Shown here: positions 36,071 through 44,588 of the stretch, piece after piece
Layout of the letters: each line of letters begins with the position of its first letter
How positions within the stretch are numbered: position 1 is the first letter of the stretch
From: CAYPNF01 sp964411985
Lineage (GTDB): Bacteria; Verrucomicrobiota; Verrucomicrobiia; Limisphaerales; J093
Direction: 5' to 3'
Assembly (NCBI GenBank): GCA_964411985.1
Contig: CAYPNF010000038.1
Coordinates: forward strand, 21,597-85,596
Length of the DNA: 64,000 nt
Made by a program: the position numbers and the translations under genes
The notes under the pieces: model-generated
The model's input: the letters and a program-made list of their open reading frames with translations, nothing else
Told to the model about the DNA's origin: nothing
Databases searched by the model: none

Positions 36071-37000
36071 CTATTTCTGGCCGCTGGCCAACAAAGTCGT
36101 GAAGTGGGGAGGCTCTTCCTCGCGAGCCACCACCGAGATCTCCACGTTGCGGAATCCGGCCGCCTCCATCCATTTCTGCAGGTCGGATTCGGCAAACCCG
36201 GGCCAGCGGTCTCCGTAGAGTTCCGATGCCTGCTCGAATTGGTGCTGCAGAAGATCCAGGATCATGACCTGCCCGCCGGCTTTCAGAATGCGGTGCGCGC
36301 TCCTGATTGTCAGGCCCGGGTCGGTGGCGTGATGCAGGGCCTGACTCAGGATGACAAGATCCACGCTCTCAGGATCCACCGGCGGGTGCTGCAGGTCGCC
36401 CAGGCGGAATTCCAGGTTCTTCAACCCATTCTTCTTCGCCTTGGCCGCTCCGAAGGCCACCATCTTCTCGGAATTGTCGACCGCGATTACCTTCTTGCAG
36501 CGCCGCGCGAGCAACTCGCTGACCAGTCCTTCGCCCGATCCCAGGTCCGCCACCACCAGGGGAGGGAGGATGCGCACCAAGAGTTGGCCAAACGCCTGCC
36601 AGGAGCGACCCGGCCCGTAGCTTCGATCGAACCTCCCAGCCACTTGGTCGAAGTAGAGTTGGGCCTGGTTGCGCCTTCTTTGCAGCAAACGCTTCAGATT
36701 GACCTGGTCCGGCTCGTACTCCGGCATCTCTTTGGCCCCACGCAAACCGACCTTGAAAACCTCAAGTTCGGCGGGGTCGACTGTCTGTCGGACGCGGTAA
36801 AAAGTGCGACGACCTTCTCTCCTCGATTGGAGGAGGCCGCACTCGAGCAGAAGGCCGAGGTGGGTGGAGATTCTGGACTGCCCCATATGCGTAACTTCCT
36901 GCAGTTCATTGACTGAGAGTTCATCCACCGCCAGCAGGGCCACAATCCGCAGACGGGTTGGATCTGCCAGCGCACGCAAGGACCGTAAGGTTTCAGACAT
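36071..37000 (-). CDS. ArsR-family regulator fused to a SAM-dependent methyltransferase domain
   Basis: 309 residues. Residues 1-90 are a winged-helix ArsR domain (LRALADPTRLRIVALLAVDELSVNELQEVTHMGQSRISTHLGLLLECGLL) with no metal-binding CVCC motif. Residues ~125-290 are a class I methyltransferase fold with VADLGSGEGLVSELLARRCKKVIAVDNSEKMV and ALHHATDPG. It is divergent from metK-ahcY. ArsR-type regulators that sense S-adenosylhomocysteine (SahR) are known in Proteobacteria near ahcY and metK; this location suggests a similar role, with the second domain as the sensor. This is inference; a genuine methyltransferase activity is also possible. Confidence 0.88.
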   Translation of the reverse strand: MSETLRSLRALADPTRLRIVALLAVDELSVNELQEVTHMGQSRISTHLGLLLECGLLQSRREGRRTFYRVRQTVDPAELEVFKVGLRGAKEMPEYEPDQVNLKRLLQRRRNQAQLYFDQVAGRFDRSYGPGRSWQAFGQLLVRILPPLVVADLGSGEGLVSELLARRCKKVIAVDNSEKMVAFGAAKAKKNGLKNLEFRLGDLQHPPVDPESVDLVILSQALHHATDPGLTIRSAHRILKAGGQVMILDLLQHQFEQASELYGDRWPGFAESDLQKWMEAAGFRNVEISVVAREEEPPHFTTLLASGQK

Positions 37001-37062
37001 ACAAATGGAGCGGGGAAGGCAGAGTAACCGACCCAGCGAGGGCACATCCACCAAAATCCCAG

Positions 37063-37117
37063 TTGACGCTCGGAAAAAATGATATATCGTCTTATCTTGA
37101 TACGTCAATATGAGACG
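37063..37117 (+). promoter_or_regulatory. metK promoter with overlapping palindromic operator candidate
   Basis: A -35-like TTGACG (37063-37068) and a -10-like TATCGT (37085-37090) are spaced 16 bases apart, 59 bases before the metK ATG. Overlapping the -10 box is a 30-base imperfect palindrome (37088-37117) with outer arms CGTCT and AGACG and inner arms TTGA and TCAA; 22 of 30 positions are symmetric. A repressor bound there would block metK. The divergent ArsR-methyltransferase gene is the obvious candidate binder. Confidence 0.55.
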
Positions 37118-37148
37118 TTGCCCCCTGAGTAAGAACGCTAGATCGTCC

Positions 37149-38327
37149 ATGAGCAATAATTACATCTTTTCTTCGGAGTCCGTCGGCGAAGGCCATCCGG
37201 ACAAGGTTTGCGATACGATTTCGGATGCCGTGCTGGATGCGTGTTTCGCGCAGGATCGCGCGAGCCGTGTGGCCTGCGAATGCTATGCCAAGTCCAATTT
37301 GGTGGTGGTAGGAGGCGAAATCACCACCAAGGCTAAACTTGACTACAGCGCGATTGCCCGGGAAGCGATCCGGGGGATCGGCTATGTGAACGACGACGAC
37401 GTGTTCCACGCGGACCGGGTGTTCATCATGAACGCGGTGACTCAGCAGAGCCCTGATATTGCCCAAGGCGTGGATGCCCGTGAAGCGGAAGGCAAGGACA
37501 CGGAGGAACAGGGTGCTGGGGACCAGGGACTCATGTTTGGATATGCGTGCGATGAGACTCCCGAGCTAATGCCCGCTCCCATCATGTTCGCGCACCGTTT
37601 GGGGCGTGAGCTGACGCGGATCCGCAAGTCTGGAAAGGTGGCGTGGCTGCGCCCCGACGCCAAGAGCCAGGTCTCGGTGCGGTACGAGAACGGTCGGCCA
37701 GTTAGCGTGACCAACGTGGTCGTTTCCACCCAGCATGCTGCTGATGCCAAGCATAAGACCATTCGAGATTTTGTCATTTCCGAGGTGGTCAAGAAGGTGA
37801 TCCCGGCGGAAATGCTGACCCGGCAAACCCAGTTCCTCATTAATCCGACCGGGCGTTTCGTGGTGGGCGGACCTCAGGGCGACACCGGTTTGACTGGCCG
37901 CAAAATCATCGTCGACAGCTATGGTGGCATGGGGCGGCACGGTGGAGGCGCTTTCAGCGGCAAGGATCCTTCCAAGGTCGACCGCAGTGCGGCTTATATG
38001 GGACGGTATGTGGCGAAGAACGTGGTGGCGGCCGGCTTGGCCAAGCGCTGCGAGATCCAGTTTGCCTACGCAATTGGCTATCCGAACCCCGTTTCGGTGG
38101 CAGTGGACACCTTTGGCACCGGCGTGGTGAGCGATGAGAAGATTACCGAAGCCGTGCAGAAGGTTTTCAGCTTCAAGCCTGCAGACATCGTCAAACAGCT
38201 GAATCTGCTGCGCCCGATTTACTCCAAGACCACCAATTACGGTCATTTCGGGAAGATCGACGATCTGGCCAGTATCACCTGGGAGAAAACCGACAAGGCC
38301 GCAGCGCTGAAGAAGGCCTGTAGGTAG
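37149..38327 (+). CDS. metK: S-adenosylmethionine synthetase
   Basis: 392 residues. Makes S-adenosylmethionine from methionine and ATP. Motifs: FSSESVGEGHPDKVCD near the N-terminus, GAGDQGLMFGYACDETPELMP, GGPQGDTGLTGRKIIVDSYGG and GGGAFSGKDPSKVDRSAAYMGRY. Start MSNNYIFSSES was chosen over an ATG 39 bases earlier because family members begin here. It is followed 41 bases later by ahcY, so both ends of the methylation cycle are made together. Confidence 0.97.
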   Translation: MSNNYIFSSESVGEGHPDKVCDTISDAVLDACFAQDRASRVACECYAKSNLVVVGGEITTKAKLDYSAIAREAIRGIGYVNDDDVFHADRVFIMNAVTQQSPDIAQGVDAREAEGKDTEEQGAGDQGLMFGYACDETPELMPAPIMFAHRLGRELTRIRKSGKVAWLRPDAKSQVSVRYENGRPVSVTNVVVSTQHAADAKHKTIRDFVISEVVKKVIPAEMLTRQTQFLINPTGRFVVGGPQGDTGLTGRKIIVDSYGGMGRHGGGAFSGKDPSKVDRSAAYMGRYVAKNVVAAGLAKRCEIQFAYAIGYPNPVSVAVDTFGTGVVSDEKITEAVQKVFSFKPADIVKQLNLLRPIYSKTTNYGHFGKIDDLASITWEKTDKAAALKKACR

Positions 38328-38368
38328 GCCGACAGAGTGCTTTTCCAACCTCAAACTGAGTTCAAACC

Positions 38369-39778
38369 ATGTCCACACCTGATTTCAAAGTCAAAGACCT
38401 CTCTCTGGCGGAGTGGGGCCGCAAGACCATCGACGTTTCGGAACACGAAATGCCGGGTCTGATGTCCATCCGCCGTCGTTACGCGGCGAGCAAGCCGCTG
38501 GCTGGGGTTCGTGTCACCGGTTCGCTGCACATGACAGTGGAGACGGCCGTTCTCATCGAAACCCTCGTGGCTCTGGGTGCCTCAGTCCGATGGGCCAGTT
38601 GTAACATCTTCTCCACGCAAGACCATGCGGCGGCGGCGATTGCAAAGGCCAATGTTCCGGTTTTCGCTTGGAAGGGCGAAACGCTGGAAGAATACTGGTG
38701 GTGTACCTACCAGGCCATCAACCACCCTGGCGGGAAAGGACCCGAATTGGTCGTGGACGACGGCGGCGACGTTACGCTTCTGATCCACAAGGGGTATGAA
38801 CTCGAGGCGGGTGACAACTGGGTCAATACGCCCAGCGAAAAGCACGAAGAACAGGTCATCAAGGACCTCCTCAAGACGATCCACCGCGAGAACCCGCGTC
38901 GCTGGCGTGACCTGGTAGGGGAATGGAAGGGGGTATCCGAAGAGACCACGACCGGAGTGCATCGCCTCTACCAGATGCTTCAAGCGGGCAAGCTGCTGGT
39001 GCCTGCCATCAACGTCAATGACTCAGTCACCAAATCGAAGTTCGACAACCTCTACGGCTGCCGTGAGTCGCTCGCGGACGGCATCAAGCGCGCCACCGAT
39101 GTGATGGTGGCAGGCAAGGTGGCCGTGGTTTGTGGCTATGGCGATGTCGGCAAGGGTTCTTCCCACTCCTTACGTGGGTTTGGTGCGCGAGTGATCGTGA
39201 CCGAGGTTGACCCCATCAACGCCCTGCAGGCTGCCATGGAAGGATTTGAAGTCACCACCCTCGAGGAGACTCTTGGCCGGGCGGACATTTACGTGACCAC
39301 GACCGGGAACTGCGACGTGATCACCGCTGAGCACATGTCGAAGATGAAGGACCAGGCGATTGTGTGTAACATTGGCCACTTCGACAACGAGATCCAAGTG
39401 GACCAGCTCAACGCCTATCCCGGTATCCAGCGGCTGAACATCAAGCCGCAGGTGGACAGGTACACCTTCCCGGACGGTCGCTGTCTGTATCTTTTGGCGG
39501 AGGGACGTTTGGTGAACCTGGGCTGTGCCACGGGGCATCCCAGCTTCGTCATGTCCAACTCCTTCACCAACCAGGTGCTCGCCCAATTGGACCTGTGGGC
39601 CAACCGCAATACCTACAAGGTGGGCGTGTACCGGCTTCCCAAGAAGCTGGACGAAGAAGTGGCCCGGCTGCACCTCGAGAAGATCGGGGTCAAGCTCACC
39701 GTGCTCACGCAGAAGCAGGCCGATTATCTCGGTATCCCCGTCGACGGCCCCTACAAGCCCGAGCACTACCGGTACTGA
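38369..39778 (+). CDS. ahcY: Adenosylhomocysteinase (S-adenosylhomocysteine hydrolase)
   Basis: 469 residues. Splits S-adenosylhomocysteine into adenosine and homocysteine with a tightly bound NAD. Motifs: N-terminal DFKVKDLSLAEWGRKTIDVSEHEMPGL, substrate region NVNDSVTKSKFDNLYGCRESL, the NAD-binding VVCGYGDVGKGSS, and the C-terminal YKPEHYRY tail that contacts the cofactor of the neighbouring subunit. It includes the ~40-residue insertion typical of the long bacterial form (about 150-195). Cotranscribed with metK. Confidence 0.97.
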   Translation: MSTPDFKVKDLSLAEWGRKTIDVSEHEMPGLMSIRRRYAASKPLAGVRVTGSLHMTVETAVLIETLVALGASVRWASCNIFSTQDHAAAAIAKANVPVFAWKGETLEEYWWCTYQAINHPGGKGPELVVDDGGDVTLLIHKGYELEAGDNWVNTPSEKHEEQVIKDLLKTIHRENPRRWRDLVGEWKGVSEETTTGVHRLYQMLQAGKLLVPAINVNDSVTKSKFDNLYGCRESLADGIKRATDVMVAGKVAVVCGYGDVGKGSSHSLRGFGARVIVTEVDPINALQAAMEGFEVTTLEETLGRADIYVTTTGNCDVITAEHMSKMKDQAIVCNIGHFDNEIQVDQLNAYPGIQRLNIKPQVDRYTFPDGRCLYLLAEGRLVNLGCATGHPSFVMSNSFTNQVLAQLDLWANRNTYKVGVYRLPKKLDEEVARLHLEKIGVKLTVLTQKQADYLGIPVDGPYKPEHYRY

Positions 39779-39822
39779 CCGGGGGGAAGACTCTACTGGT
39801 CTGTTCCCAATTTCGCAGGTAG

Positions 39823-39855
39823 GCCGCCCCTCGACGAGGGGCGGCTTTCCTTTTT
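39823..39855 (+). terminator. Intrinsic terminator after ahcY
   Basis: A perfect 10-bp stem (GCCGCCCCTC with GAGGGGCGGC) with a 3-base loop, followed by a T-rich run (TTTCCTTTTT). It lies 45 bases past the ahcY stop and ends the metK-ahcY unit. Confidence 0.92.
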
Positions 39856-40070
39856 AGGATGGGAAGGGGAGGGTGTTTCCGCAGAGACTCGCAGATTGCC
39901 GCAGATGAGGATTACTCATGGCACTTTCTTTTCACCTTTTCTGCGAACATCTGTGTGGCTCTGCGGATCACTTCCCCCTCGACTCGGCACCCAACGCCCG
40001 AATGCATCTTGGGTTCATCGCGAGTTCGACAAAGTGTTCGATTAAGCCACTCGCCGTCTTCCGACAGCGA
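39856..40070. other. Intergenic region with degenerate repeat-like sequence
   Basis: 215 bases without a supported gene. It contains partly repetitive text around CGCAGAGACTCGCAGATTGCCGCAGA and TCTGTGTGGCTCTGCGGATC, which has the look of a decayed repeat, and then the short 33-base dispersed repeat listed separately. Confidence 0.45.
40014..40046 (+). repeat. Short dispersed repeat, copy 1 (TCGACAAAGTG type)
   Basis: 33 bases matching 52739-52771 at 29 of 33 positions. It contains the 12-base unit TCGACAAAGTGT followed by a degenerate unit. Read in one frame it gives VHREFDKVFD followed by a stop, against LHREIDKVLDQV in the other copy, so it could be either a short repeat or a remnant of a coding sequence. 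Confidence 0.6.
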
Positions 40071-40988
40071 CTACGGAGCGGTCTTCAACCGGTAGAATGA
40101 GGACGGGTTGGTGGGCGTGACGGTGTATTGGTTGTTCGTGGTGCCGGGCACCGCAACCCAGGCGGGATCGCTGAGCTTCACTTTCTGTTCCAAGACCGCA
40201 TTCGTGGCGTTGGTGGACCAGGAGAGTTGGAGGCTGTTGGTGCCCTGGGGGCTGATTGCCAGCACTGTACCCGCGCGCACTCCGGCCATGACATCCTGGT
40301 CCGGAATTGGGTTGACGGAGGATTCCAGAATACTGACATGGCGCACAGCGGTGGGCTCCTTCCAGAGGTGCACCCTCATCCAACCAAGGTGCCAGCCATC
40401 TTCTCTTTGGATCCGAACACCGAAGAGTACGTTCGTGGATTGGGGCGTCGAAAGTCGTTTAATGTATCCAGGCTCAAGTGTAATGCTGGGCAACAAAGGA
40501 TCCCCATAACTCAGAATTCGTTTCGTCCACCCGAACCCAATTCCCTTCAGTCGCGCAACGTTGGTGGGCTGGATCCACTCCCAAGTGCTGCCCAGGGCGG
40601 GCTTGGCCGGAATGGTCTGGCCTTGCGTGAGTCGCGCCTCGGGCGGGACATACTTACAGTCCCAGATCTCCTTACTGAGGTACAGCTGGACATGAGGTTC
40701 TGCGAAGAAGGCTTGGGTCTCGTCCGTCCATCCGCAGATGGCGCTAGGGATTTGCTCTCCGCGATTCCCACCAGCAGTCCGGACAATCAATCTAAGGTCT
40801 GGCCGACCATCCTGGTCCAAATCAATGGCGTTTGTGGAGTACCCAAGCGTGACGCAATTGCTCCAAACGTTTACCGAGTTGCAGCCGTAGTGGTCTGGGC
40901 ATCCCGTCTCTTGGCCTTGCAGGAGGGTATAACAACCAGCGAACCAGAAGCTAGAGAGAAGGGTAAGGGTGGTGAGGATGTGTCTCAT
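40071..40988 (-). CDS. Secreted protein with C-terminal FYRL-type module
   Basis: 305 residues. A signal peptide (MRHILTTLTLLSSFWFAGC) ends in a lipobox-like FAGC, so it may be a lipoprotein. The middle contains one DLDQDGRPDLRL loop similar to an FG-GAP motif. The last ~60 residues (LEQKVKLSDPAWVAVPG to SSFYRLKTAP) resemble the C-terminal module of two other secreted proteins in this window. The catalytic or binding role is unknown. Its start overlaps the stop of a short upstream frame (ATGA). Confidence 0.72.
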   Translation of the reverse strand: MRHILTTLTLLSSFWFAGCYTLLQGQETGCPDHYGCNSVNVWSNCVTLGYSTNAIDLDQDGRPDLRLIVRTAGGNRGEQIPSAICGWTDETQAFFAEPHVQLYLSKEIWDCKYVPPEARLTQGQTIPAKPALGSTWEWIQPTNVARLKGIGFGWTKRILSYGDPLLPSITLEPGYIKRLSTPQSTNVLFGVRIQREDGWHLGWMRVHLWKEPTAVRHVSILESSVNPIPDQDVMAGVRAGTVLAISPQGTNSLQLSWSTNATNAVLEQKVKLSDPAWVAVPGTTNNQYTVTPTNPSSFYRLKTAP

Positions 40989-41239
40989 GGCTGTGCCTCC
41001 GGTTGAGGAGTCAGAATCCAGCCCCGCTGCTGGGCTGATGCGTCGTAGGGGTTCGTTTGGTGCCATGTTCCGTTGCCAACGATGCCCCCTTGGTTGTTGA
41101 TGGCTTCGGCAGACTTGAGGTTCCATTGGGCTCGCTGGAATGGGGGCGGGAAGTAGGTCAGATGGGCATCGTTAAGGTTGACCATGTTGATCGAAGTCCT
41201 AGCTGTGTACGAATCTGATGTCGACGCAACATTCAACAC
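40985..41239 (-). CDS. Short HAF-repeat-like protein, possibly a remnant
   Basis: 84 residues, no signal peptide. The segment AEAINNQGGIVGNGTWHQTNPYDASAQQRGWILTP resembles the last unit of extracellular HAF-repeat proteins (INxxGxIVGxGxxxGxxRAFLLTP). Such repeats usually occur in longer exported proteins, so this is likely a truncated remnant. It overlaps the next gene by four bases, so it may still be translated. A start further upstream is not visible. Confidence 0.4.
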   Translation of the reverse strand: MLNVASTSDSYTARTSINMVNLNDAHLTYFPPPFQRAQWNLKSAEAINNQGGIVGNGTWHQTNPYDASAQQRGWILTPQPEAQP

Positions 41240-41529
41240 CTCGATTTCATAACATGATTTTACTCAGCTTGTACCCCAGAATAAGCAGATCCGGTATGAG
41301 AGGGCAAGAGTTTTCTGAACCCGGTGGTGCTTTCGGAAGAAAGAACCAGGAATCACAAGAATGGAGCATGTTCTATCTCATCCCTCGGCTTTTGCGTTTT
41401 TCATGGTTCCTCTAACCTCCAATCGATGCGACGGCTCGGCGAGCCATCGTCCCCCCATTAAAGGGAAATGGGGTCCGGTTGGAGCTTGCTCGAGGTGGGG
41501 GATCCCAGTAGGCTGACCGTAAGAACTGT
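41240..41529. other. Intergenic region upstream of the sugar isomerase gene
   Basis: 290 bases without a supported gene. It ends with a short hairpin (CCCCATT and AATGGGG with a 7-base loop, 41454-41471) before the isomerase gene. The stretch with CCAGGAATCACAAGAATGGAGCATG and GCGTTTTTCATGGTTCCT resembles common degenerate intergenic text rather than a gene. Confidence 0.4.
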
Positions 41530-42363
41530 ATGAACTCGTCACAACTTACCTCCCGCCTCGCGGTTTGTAGCTGGTCCCTCCAACCGAATTCCTCAGCTGA
41601 CCTACTTCAACAGATCGCGTCGGTGGGAATCCCCCGCGTTCAAATCGCGTTGGATCCGCTGCGCGAACATCACGAGGCTTGGAAGGATTTCCAGTCGGTT
41701 TGCGCGCAGCAGAGCGTCACTTGTGTCTCCGGCATGTTTGGGACCATCGGCGAGGACTACTCGACTCTGGAATCGATCAAACGCACCGGAGGGTTCGTCC
41801 CAGATGCGAATTGGGAACTGAATTGGCGGAACATCCAAGCCGAAGCCGCGATCGCTCAGCGTTTGGGTTTGAAAGTGGTGACCTTCCACGCTGGTTTCCT
41901 GCCGCACGAAGAGAGTGATCCCAGCTTCCAGAAGCTCATGCGGCGGGTTCGCGAGGTGGCGGATCTCTTCGCTTCGAAGGGGATCGTCCTGGGCTTTGAG
42001 ACCGGGCAGGAGACGGCAGAAACGTTGCGTACTTTTCTGCAAAAGTTGAACTGCCCGAATGTGGGGGTGAATTTCGACCCGGCAAACATGATTCTGTACG
42101 ACAAGGGTGATCCGATCCAGGCCTTGAAGACCCTGGGCCCTTGGATTCGCCAATGCCACATCAAGGATGCGCGTCGGACAAAGGTGCCCGGCACTTGGGG
42201 TGAGGAAGTGGTCGTTGGGACTGGGGAAGTCGATTGGGTCGCGTTCTTCCGGACTCTGAGCGAGATCGGGTTTACAGGCAATCTCTGCATCGAGCGGGAG
42301 GCGGGCAATCAGCGCGCCGCCGATATTCGCGCCGCCCGCCATTTCCTCGAAAACTTGAAATAG
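41530..42363 (+). CDS. Sugar phosphate isomerase/epimerase (xylose-isomerase-like TIM barrel)
   Basis: 277 residues, cytoplasmic. Family features: LAVCSWSLQPNSSADLLQQIASVGIPRVQIAL, GLKVVTFHAGFLP, GIVLGFETGQE, NVGVNFDPANMILYDKGDP (metal-binding Asp) and QCHIKDARRTKV, then GNLCIEREAGNQ. Such proteins isomerise or epimerise sugars or hydroxypyruvate using a divalent metal. It is followed 41 bases later by a Gfo/Idh/MocA oxidoreductase, a common pairing in inositol and sugar catabolism. Substrate unknown. Confidence 0.9.
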   Translation: MNSSQLTSRLAVCSWSLQPNSSADLLQQIASVGIPRVQIALDPLREHHEAWKDFQSVCAQQSVTCVSGMFGTIGEDYSTLESIKRTGGFVPDANWELNWRNIQAEAAIAQRLGLKVVTFHAGFLPHEESDPSFQKLMRRVREVADLFASKGIVLGFETGQETAETLRTFLQKLNCPNVGVNFDPANMILYDKGDPIQALKTLGPWIRQCHIKDARRTKVPGTWGEEVVVGTGEVDWVAFFRTLSEIGFTGNLCIEREAGNQRAADIRAARHFLENLK

Positions 42364-42404
42364 CCGACCCATACTCCGTCAACCCAACACAAGGAGGACT
42401 TACC

Positions 42405-43436
42405 ATGGTGAACATTGGCATTGTCGGTCTCGGTTTTATGGGGGTGACCCATCTGCAGGCCTACCAGAAGATTGCGAGTGCGAGGCTGGCGGCGGTTTGC
42501 GATTCCGTCAGGCTCCCTGAGGATGGCAATCTGGCGGGGATCGCTGGAAACATTGCCACCACGTCCCAGATCCACTTGGACATGACCCAGGTGAAGGGGT
42601 ATCGGAACTACGAGGACATGTTGGCCAACCCGGAGGTTCAGTTGGTGGACATTTGCGTGCCCACGCCGCTGCATGCGCCGATTGCCAAAGCGGCTTTGGC
42701 GGCAGGCAAACACGTGATTTGCGAGAAACCTCTCGCCCGCACCAGCCAGACGTGCCGGGAAATCGTAGAGGCCGCCAAGTCCGCTCGAGGTTTCTTTATG
42801 CCTGCGATGTGCATTCGTTTCTGGCCCGAATGGGCCTGGGCCAAGGACGCCATTGCCGACAACCGATTTGGGAAGGTTCTCGCTGCGCGCTTTCGCCGGG
42901 TGTCTCAACCCCCCGGCTGGAGCCAAGGAAGCTACTTCAAGGGAGACGAGTCCGGGGGAGCTCTGCTTGATCTCCATATTCACGACGTCGATTTCATCCA
43001 GTACTGCTTTGGACGCCCTCTCAGCGTTTTCTCCTCAGGGGCCACCCGTTTCTCGGGGGCGATCGACCATGTGGTGAGCCAATACCAAGTAGAGAGTGGG
43101 GCTGTTGTCAGCGCGGAAGGAAGCTGGGTCATGACCCCTGGTTTCGGTTTCAACATGTCCTATACCATCATCTTCGAGAAGGCCACTCTGGACTATGACG
43201 GTGGTCGAGGCAAAGAGGCCTTGAAGCTGTTCGAGGAAGGGAAAGACCCCAGAGTCGTCGAGTGCACTCCGGGCGACGGCTATGAAGGCGAACTTCGCCA
43301 CATGATTCAGTCCATCGAGTCGGGAACGGCCCCCACCCTAATTCGTCCTGAGGATGGCTTGACGGCAGTGGAGATTTGCGAGGCAGAGGAAGCGTCCGTC
43401 AAGAGCGGATCCGTTATCCGTCTGCGCGCCTGCTAG
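42405..43436 (+). CDS. Gfo/Idh/MocA-family oxidoreductase
   Basis: 343 residues. An N-terminal Rossmann domain with GIVGLGFMGVTHLQAYQKI, VDICVPTPLHAPIAKAALAAGKHVICEKPLA (the EKP catalytic Lys), and a C-terminal substrate domain with GALLDLHIHDVDFIQYCFG (conserved HD). A strong AAGGAGGAC ribosome-binding site lies 6 bases before the ATG. It should oxidise or reduce a sugar or sugar alcohol with NAD(P). Partner of the preceding isomerase. Confidence 0.93.
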   Translation: MVNIGIVGLGFMGVTHLQAYQKIASARLAAVCDSVRLPEDGNLAGIAGNIATTSQIHLDMTQVKGYRNYEDMLANPEVQLVDICVPTPLHAPIAKAALAAGKHVICEKPLARTSQTCREIVEAAKSARGFFMPAMCIRFWPEWAWAKDAIADNRFGKVLAARFRRVSQPPGWSQGSYFKGDESGGALLDLHIHDVDFIQYCFGRPLSVFSSGATRFSGAIDHVVSQYQVESGAVVSAEGSWVMTPGFGFNMSYTIIFEKATLDYDGGRGKEALKLFEEGKDPRVVECTPGDGYEGELRHMIQSIESGTAPTLIRPEDGLTAVEICEAEEASVKSGSVIRLRAC

Positions 43437-43464
43437 GATTGCCAGAAGCCTTGTTTCCTGCGCT

Positions 43465-44448
43465 TTAGGTACAAAACTGTTCCAGGTGCCGAGCAGCGAG
43501 CCTGAAGCCTTCTTCACGTCCCAGCGAGCTGTCTTCGTGCTCGATGCTCAGGACACCTCGGTATCCGGCAGCACGGAGGTGGTTGGTGTATTCTCCCCAG
43601 CGGATGCTGCCTGAACCGGGGATCACATACCGCCACCAGCCTTGACCATAGATGCCCACGTGGGCCCGCACTTCGATATCAATGAGGGTGTCTTTGGCGT
43701 GAGCATGGAAGATGCGTTTGCCAAAGAGTTTGACTGGAAGGAGGTAGTTGCATTCCTGGTGGACGAGGTGAGACGGGTCGTAGTTGAGTCCGAAATTCTC
43801 ATCCTTGATGGTTTCCATCAGACACTCAAAGGTATCGATGCCTTGGAGGCACGTTTCAAACCAGTTTTCGATGGCGATCCTGACTCCCTTTTCTTTGGCG
43901 TAGGCGATGATGGGCGCGTACACCTTGGGCACAACCTCCTTGATCTGCTTGATCCGGCCCATGTTCGGCAGCGGCATCCCTGTCTGCATGCACAGAGTTG
44001 GCACACCCAGTAGCACGGCGGCATCGACCATTTTTCGGGCGTGGTTTTGGAACTTCTCCGCGCCGCCTGGTTGACAGGCGTCACCGAAGCAGGCCAGGCC
44101 GCTGATCTCAAGGTTTCGCTCCGCGAGCATCTGCTTGATTTGCTGTGCCTTGGCTGCGTCGACGGTGGCGGGATCGATGTGCTTGCTCCCCGGATCGGCT
44201 ACGACTTCGAGACAGGGGATTCCGGCACTCTTTGCAAAATTGAGAACATCCACCAAGGGTTTGTCACCGAAGGGCGCGGTGAGCATGCCCACTCGAAGGC
44301 CTTTTTCTTTTCCGATTTGTTTCGGACGATTCTCTGCTGTCTCGGCGGACGCCGAAGCTATGGCAAAAGTCTGGTTTGCGACTTCACTGAATGCGGTGAC
44401 TCCGATGGCAGCTGCGGTGGAACCAAGAAATCCTCTTCGGGTAAGCAT
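43465..44448 (-). CDS. Exported TIM-barrel sugar isomerase/epimerase with twin-arginine signal
   Basis: 327 residues. The start MLTRRGFLGSTAAAIGVTAF gives a twin-arginine signal (RRGFLG), so the folded protein is likely exported by Tat. The mature part matches the xylose-isomerase-like/hydroxypyruvate-isomerase barrel: VGMLTAPFGDKPLVDVLNFAKSAGIPCLEVV, IAIENWFETC, FGLNYDPSHLVHQECN, HAHAKDTLID. These barrels bind a divalent metal. Substrate unknown. Start chosen at the RR signal; an in-frame ATG 57 bases upstream is less likely. Confidence 0.9.
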   Translation of the reverse strand: MLTRRGFLGSTAAAIGVTAFSEVANQTFAIASASAETAENRPKQIGKEKGLRVGMLTAPFGDKPLVDVLNFAKSAGIPCLEVVADPGSKHIDPATVDAAKAQQIKQMLAERNLEISGLACFGDACQPGGAEKFQNHARKMVDAAVLLGVPTLCMQTGMPLPNMGRIKQIKEVVPKVYAPIIAYAKEKGVRIAIENWFETCLQGIDTFECLMETIKDENFGLNYDPSHLVHQECNYLLPVKLFGKRIFHAHAKDTLIDIEVRAHVGIYGQGWWRYVIPGSGSIRWGEYTNHLRAAGYRGVLSIEHEDSSLGREEGFRLAARHLEQFCT

Positions 44449-44588
44449 AAGCGTGGTCGATTGGACGCGAGTCAAGTCGGGTGTTGTTCGTGGGAATTCT
44501 CCCATTACCTTGTACCGGCGGCAAGCCAGAACAGAGGTAACATTTCCTATTGTTTTCCGCTACTTTGGGCTAATCTGATTTCGAAACC

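Noticed and set aside
37001..37148. SAM or SAH riboswitch before metK
   Set aside because: The leader is short and holds no recognisable multi-helix riboswitch layout; the palindrome with the ArsR-type regulator explains it better.
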